Assembly (NCBI GenBank): GCA_028290385.1
Contig: JAQGJZ010000139.1
Span: forward strand, 1 to 7,568
Length of the DNA: 7,568 nucleotides
Reading direction: 5' to 3'
Source: Enterovirga sp.
Lineage (GTDB): Bacteria; Pseudomonadota; Alphaproteobacteria; Rhizobiales; Beijerinckiaceae
The notes beneath the pieces were generated by a model. That model worked only from the letters and a program-made list of their open reading frames with translations, was not told the origin of the DNA and did no database searches. This document shows, piece after piece, positions 6,009-7,568 of this stretch. The stretch's first letter is position 1. The number at the start of each line of letters is the position of its first letter. The translations under genes and the position numbers were made by a program.

Positions 6009-6212
6009 CTAGCCGAGGCGCCGGTTGGGGCAAATGGTTTCGAGGACGAGCGCCCCGGCGAGGTCGGCTGCGCGCGGCAGGCCGAGCTCGTGATGATGCC
6101 GGCTCTCGCCGTAGGTCGTCGTGCCGAAATCCGGCAAGGCTTCCGCAACGGCCAGCGACAGCCCCAGGGCGATCGTGACGAGCGTCGCGGCGATTGTCTT
6201 TGAGACGTTCAT
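6009..6212 (-). CDS. Small exported protein of unknown function (67 aa)
   Basis: I do not recognise the family. The protein begins MNVSKTIAATLVTIALGLSLAVAEA, a clear Sec signal peptide with a likely cut after AVA or AEA. The mature part is only about 42 residues and contains FGTTTYGESRHHHELGLP with three consecutive His, and a single Cys near the C-terminus. It is probably a small periplasmic protein; metal binding by the His cluster is only a possibility. Start: an in-frame ATG at 6239 would add nine residues before the signal peptide. ATG 6212 is preferred because GAGGG (6221-6225) precedes it by 8 bases. Just past the stop, GCGCT/AGCGC (5992-6005) forms a tight tetraloop hairpin without a T run. 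The 216 bases between this start and that of the divergent 82-residue gene at 6429 contain both genes' promoters. Confidence 0.65.
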   Translation of the reverse strand: MNVSKTIAATLVTIALGLSLAVAEALPDFGTTTYGESRHHHELGLPRAADLAGALVLETICPNRRLG

Positions 6213-6287
6213 CGTTGTTTCCCTCGTTGCCGCCGACATGGAAGAAAACGGCTACAACGCGAGAGTATTGTGCTGATCAATAAAGGA

Positions 6288-6313
6288 CGTGCGTTGCCGC
6301 ACGGGCGCTTTTT
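6288..6313 (+). terminator. Hairpin followed by a T run, orphan on the plus strand
   Basis: CGTGCG (6288-6293) pairs with CGCACG (6298-6303) around a TTGC loop. A short GGCGC is then followed by TTTTT at 6309-6313. This resembles an intrinsic terminator on the plus strand, although the T run starts 5 bases after the stem. No plus-strand gene lies immediately upstream, so it might end a small RNA or be fortuitous. Confidence 0.3.
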
Positions 6314-6375
6314 GCTTTGGGCTGGGTTCTAGCAGTGGCCCCGCGCGCAGGCGCGCTCCACCTCCGACGCGCGAG

Positions 6376-6400
6376 GGAACGCTGCGCGGCACGCTCCGTT
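6376..6400 (+). promoter_or_regulatory. Putative sigma-EcfG general-stress promoter of the 82-residue gene
   Basis: GGAAC (6376-6380), exactly 16 bases, then CGTT (6397-6400) matches the EcfG consensus. The element ends 28 bases before ATG 6429, almost the same geometry as the one upstream of the mscS-type gene (26 bases). It overlaps the alternative TTG start at 6399, which excludes that start for a message made from this promoter. Confidence 0.75.
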
Positions 6401-6428
6401 GCCTTGGGTGCAGAGAAGGGGCGCTTTG

Positions 6429-6677
6429 ATGGCCAACGACAACACGGGCGGCGCGCCTGCCGCACTGAAGCAGTGGCTCCAGGGCCTCTCGGCGGAGGAG
6501 CGCGAGGCCTTGCGCCGAACCGGCCAGGCGATGGCGGACCTCGCGGCCGCGGATGCCCCGGGCGACCGTCAACCCGGCGAGGATCTGAAGGAGCGGCAGG
6601 AGAAGCTGCTGGACGAGGCGGTCGAGGAGACCTTTCCGGCCAGCGACCCGATCTCGCCGAAGCGCATCACCAAATAG
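6429..6677 (+). CDS. Small acidic protein with C-terminal TFPASDP motif (82 aa)
   Basis: The 82-residue protein is hydrophilic and mostly helical in appearance, with no signal peptide or membrane segment. Its C-terminus reads LDEAVEETFPASDPISPKRI. A DEAxEExFPASDP tail is, from memory, shared by many small uncharacterised proteins of alpha- and other proteobacteria; their biochemical role is unknown to me. The start is ATG 6429, preceded by GAAGGGG (6415-6421) with a 7-base spacer. The upstream EcfG-type element predicts induction in the general stress response and stationary phase. It converges with serA, with 62 bases between stops. A GC-rich hairpin there (6693-6705) lacks a T run. Confidence 0.8.
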   Translation: MANDNTGGAPAALKQWLQGLSAEEREALRRTGQAMADLAAADAPGDRQPGEDLKERQEKLLDEAVEETFPASDPISPKRITK

Positions 6678-6739
6678 CGGGCTCACGCTCCTGCCCGGTG
6701 CGGGCGGGCTGACGGCGCCACAAACCCGCGGGCTTGGGC

Positions 6740-7568
6740 TTAGCGGCGCTCGTAGAGCAGGCGGGCCCTGATCGTTCCGTCGAGAGCCCGGATCTCGGTG
6801 AGGATCTCGGTCGCCTGGTCCGGCCCGGTATCGTCCGCCTCGACCACCACGTAACCGACCTCGCCGTCCGTCTGGTAGTACTGCGCGGCGATGTTGACCC
6901 CGCGCCGGGCGAAGACGTCGTTGAGGCGCCCCAGCATGCCCGGCAGGTTGCGCTGCACCTGCATGAACCGCGTGCCGAGCGGACGCGCCGGCAGTTGCAC
7001 CTGCGGGAAGTTGACCGCGCCCATCGTCGAGCCGACATCGGAATAATCGACGAGCTTGCGCGCGACTTCGGCCCCGATGCGCTCCTGCGCCTCCTCCGTC
7101 GAGCCGCCGATATGCGGCGTGAGGATCACGTTCTCGAGCCCTTGCAGGGGGGTCACGAACGGGTCGTTGTTCGAGGCCGGCTCCACCGGGAAGACGTCGA
7201 TCGCCGCGCCGCGCAGGTGCCCGTCCTTCAGGGCGGCCGCGAGGGCGTCGAGATCGACCACCGTGCCGCGCGAGTTGTTGATCAGATAGGCGCCCGGCTT
7301 CATGGCCCGGATCTCGGCCTCGCCGAACATGCCGTGCGTCGCGGGCGTCTCGGGCACGTGCAGGCTGACGACGTCGCTCGCCGCCAGCAGCTCCTCCAGG
7401 CTCCCGACAGGCTCGGTGTTGCCATGCCGGAGGCGGTCCGTAGTGTCGAAATAGATCACCCGCATGCCCATCGCCTCGGCGAGGTTCGAGAGCTGCGAGC
7501 CGATATTGCCGTAACCGTCGATGCAGAGCGTCGTGACGCGGACCTCGACGGAATTCGTGGCCGACGTG
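6740..7568 (-). CDS. serA: D-3-phosphoglycerate dehydrogenase SerA (N-terminus beyond window)
   Basis: SerA oxidises 3-phosphoglycerate to 3-phosphohydroxypyruvate with NAD+, the first step of serine synthesis. The visible 275 codons cover most of the nucleotide-binding domain, the end of the substrate domain and a C-terminal ACT domain. Motifs are GYGNIGSQLSNLAEAMGM (GxGxxG), LHVPETPATHGM, INNSRGTVVD (catalytic Arg), DVFPVEP (Glu), TPHIGGSTEEAQ (catalytic His), and an ACT domain from about RFMQVQRNLPGMLGRLNDVF to the end, which binds serine for feedback inhibition in this class. The short E. coli type (about 410 residues) fits, with roughly 140 residues missing beyond the window. Frame is open past the internal ATG at 7471, so that is not the start. 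Residues just before GYGNIG (VRVTTLCID) are unusual; see findings. Confidence 0.95.
   Translation of the reverse strand, partial: TSATNSVEVRVTTLCIDGYGNIGSQLSNLAEAMGMRVIYFDTTDRLRHGNTEPVGSLEELLAASDVVSLHVPETPATHGMFGEAEIRAMKPGAYLINNSRGTVVDLDALAAALKDGHLRGAAIDVFPVEPASNNDPFVTPLQGLENVILTPHIGGSTEEAQERIGAEVARKLVDYSDVGSTMGAVNFPQVQLPARPLGTRFMQVQRNLPGMLGRLNDVFARRGVNIAAQYYQTDGEVGYVVVEADDTGPDQATEILTEIRALDGTIRARLLYERR

Noticed and set aside
6252..6686. Minus-strand open frame of 144 codons opposite the 82-residue gene
   Set aside because: It crosses the promoter and coding region of a better-supported plus-strand gene and has shadow-like composition.
6735..6746. Shared 12-mer TGGGCTTAGCGG at 631-642 and 6735-6746
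   Set aside because: The second copy spans the serA stop codon and the flanks do not match. A single 12-base repeat is not enough to call a repeat family.

Overview
The window is GC-rich chromosomal DNA from an alphaproteobacterium, most likely a Rhizobiales/Hyphomicrobiales member close to Methylobacteriaceae. This rests on base composition, the rhizobial style of ThiE (NDYW in place of the usual NDR), a GYGNIG-type SerA, and two exact matches to the alphaproteobacterial general-stress promoter GGAAC-N16-CGTT (sigma EcfG, PhyR-NepR-EcfG system). The genus is an inference. I see no mobile element, CRISPR array, tRNA or rRNA.

Layout. Positions 89-532 (minus) encode a small secreted RlpA-like double-psi beta-barrel protein. 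Positions 539-781 are non-coding and rich in inverted repeats; they include a probable intrinsic terminator for the thiamine operon. Positions 782-3360 (minus) hold the thiamine operon, transcribed thiO-thiS-thiG-thiE, with a TPP riboswitch at 3409-3491. Upstream of it on the same strand is an unrecognised 65-residue protein (3541-3738). Divergent from that are an MscS-type mechanosensitive channel (3824-4801, plus) and a transglutaminase-like cysteine peptidase (4881-5777, plus). A group of very small genes follows: a 29-residue membrane peptide (5790-5879, minus), a 67-residue exported protein (6009-6212, minus) and an 82-residue acidic protein with a TFPASDP tail (6429-6677, plus). The window ends inside serA (6740 to the edge, minus).

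How they work together. ThiO, ThiS and ThiG make the thiazole phosphate from glycine-derived imine, ThiS-carried sulfur and deoxyxylulose phosphate. ThiE joins the thiazole to the pyrimidine to give thiamine phosphate, and the TPP riboswitch closes the feedback loop. No thiC or thiD is visible, so the pyrimidine branch must lie elsewhere. The mscS-type gene and the 82-residue gene each carry a GGAAC-N16-CGTT element ending 26-28 bases before the preferred start codon. This suggests that an osmotic safety channel and a small acidic protein belong to the general stress regulon.

Most interesting points: the two EcfG-type promoters, which also fix two start codons; the 29-residue membrane peptide with a good ribosome binding site; the switch-like terminator region after thiE; and a cluster of odd residues in SerA within the last 70 bases of the window.
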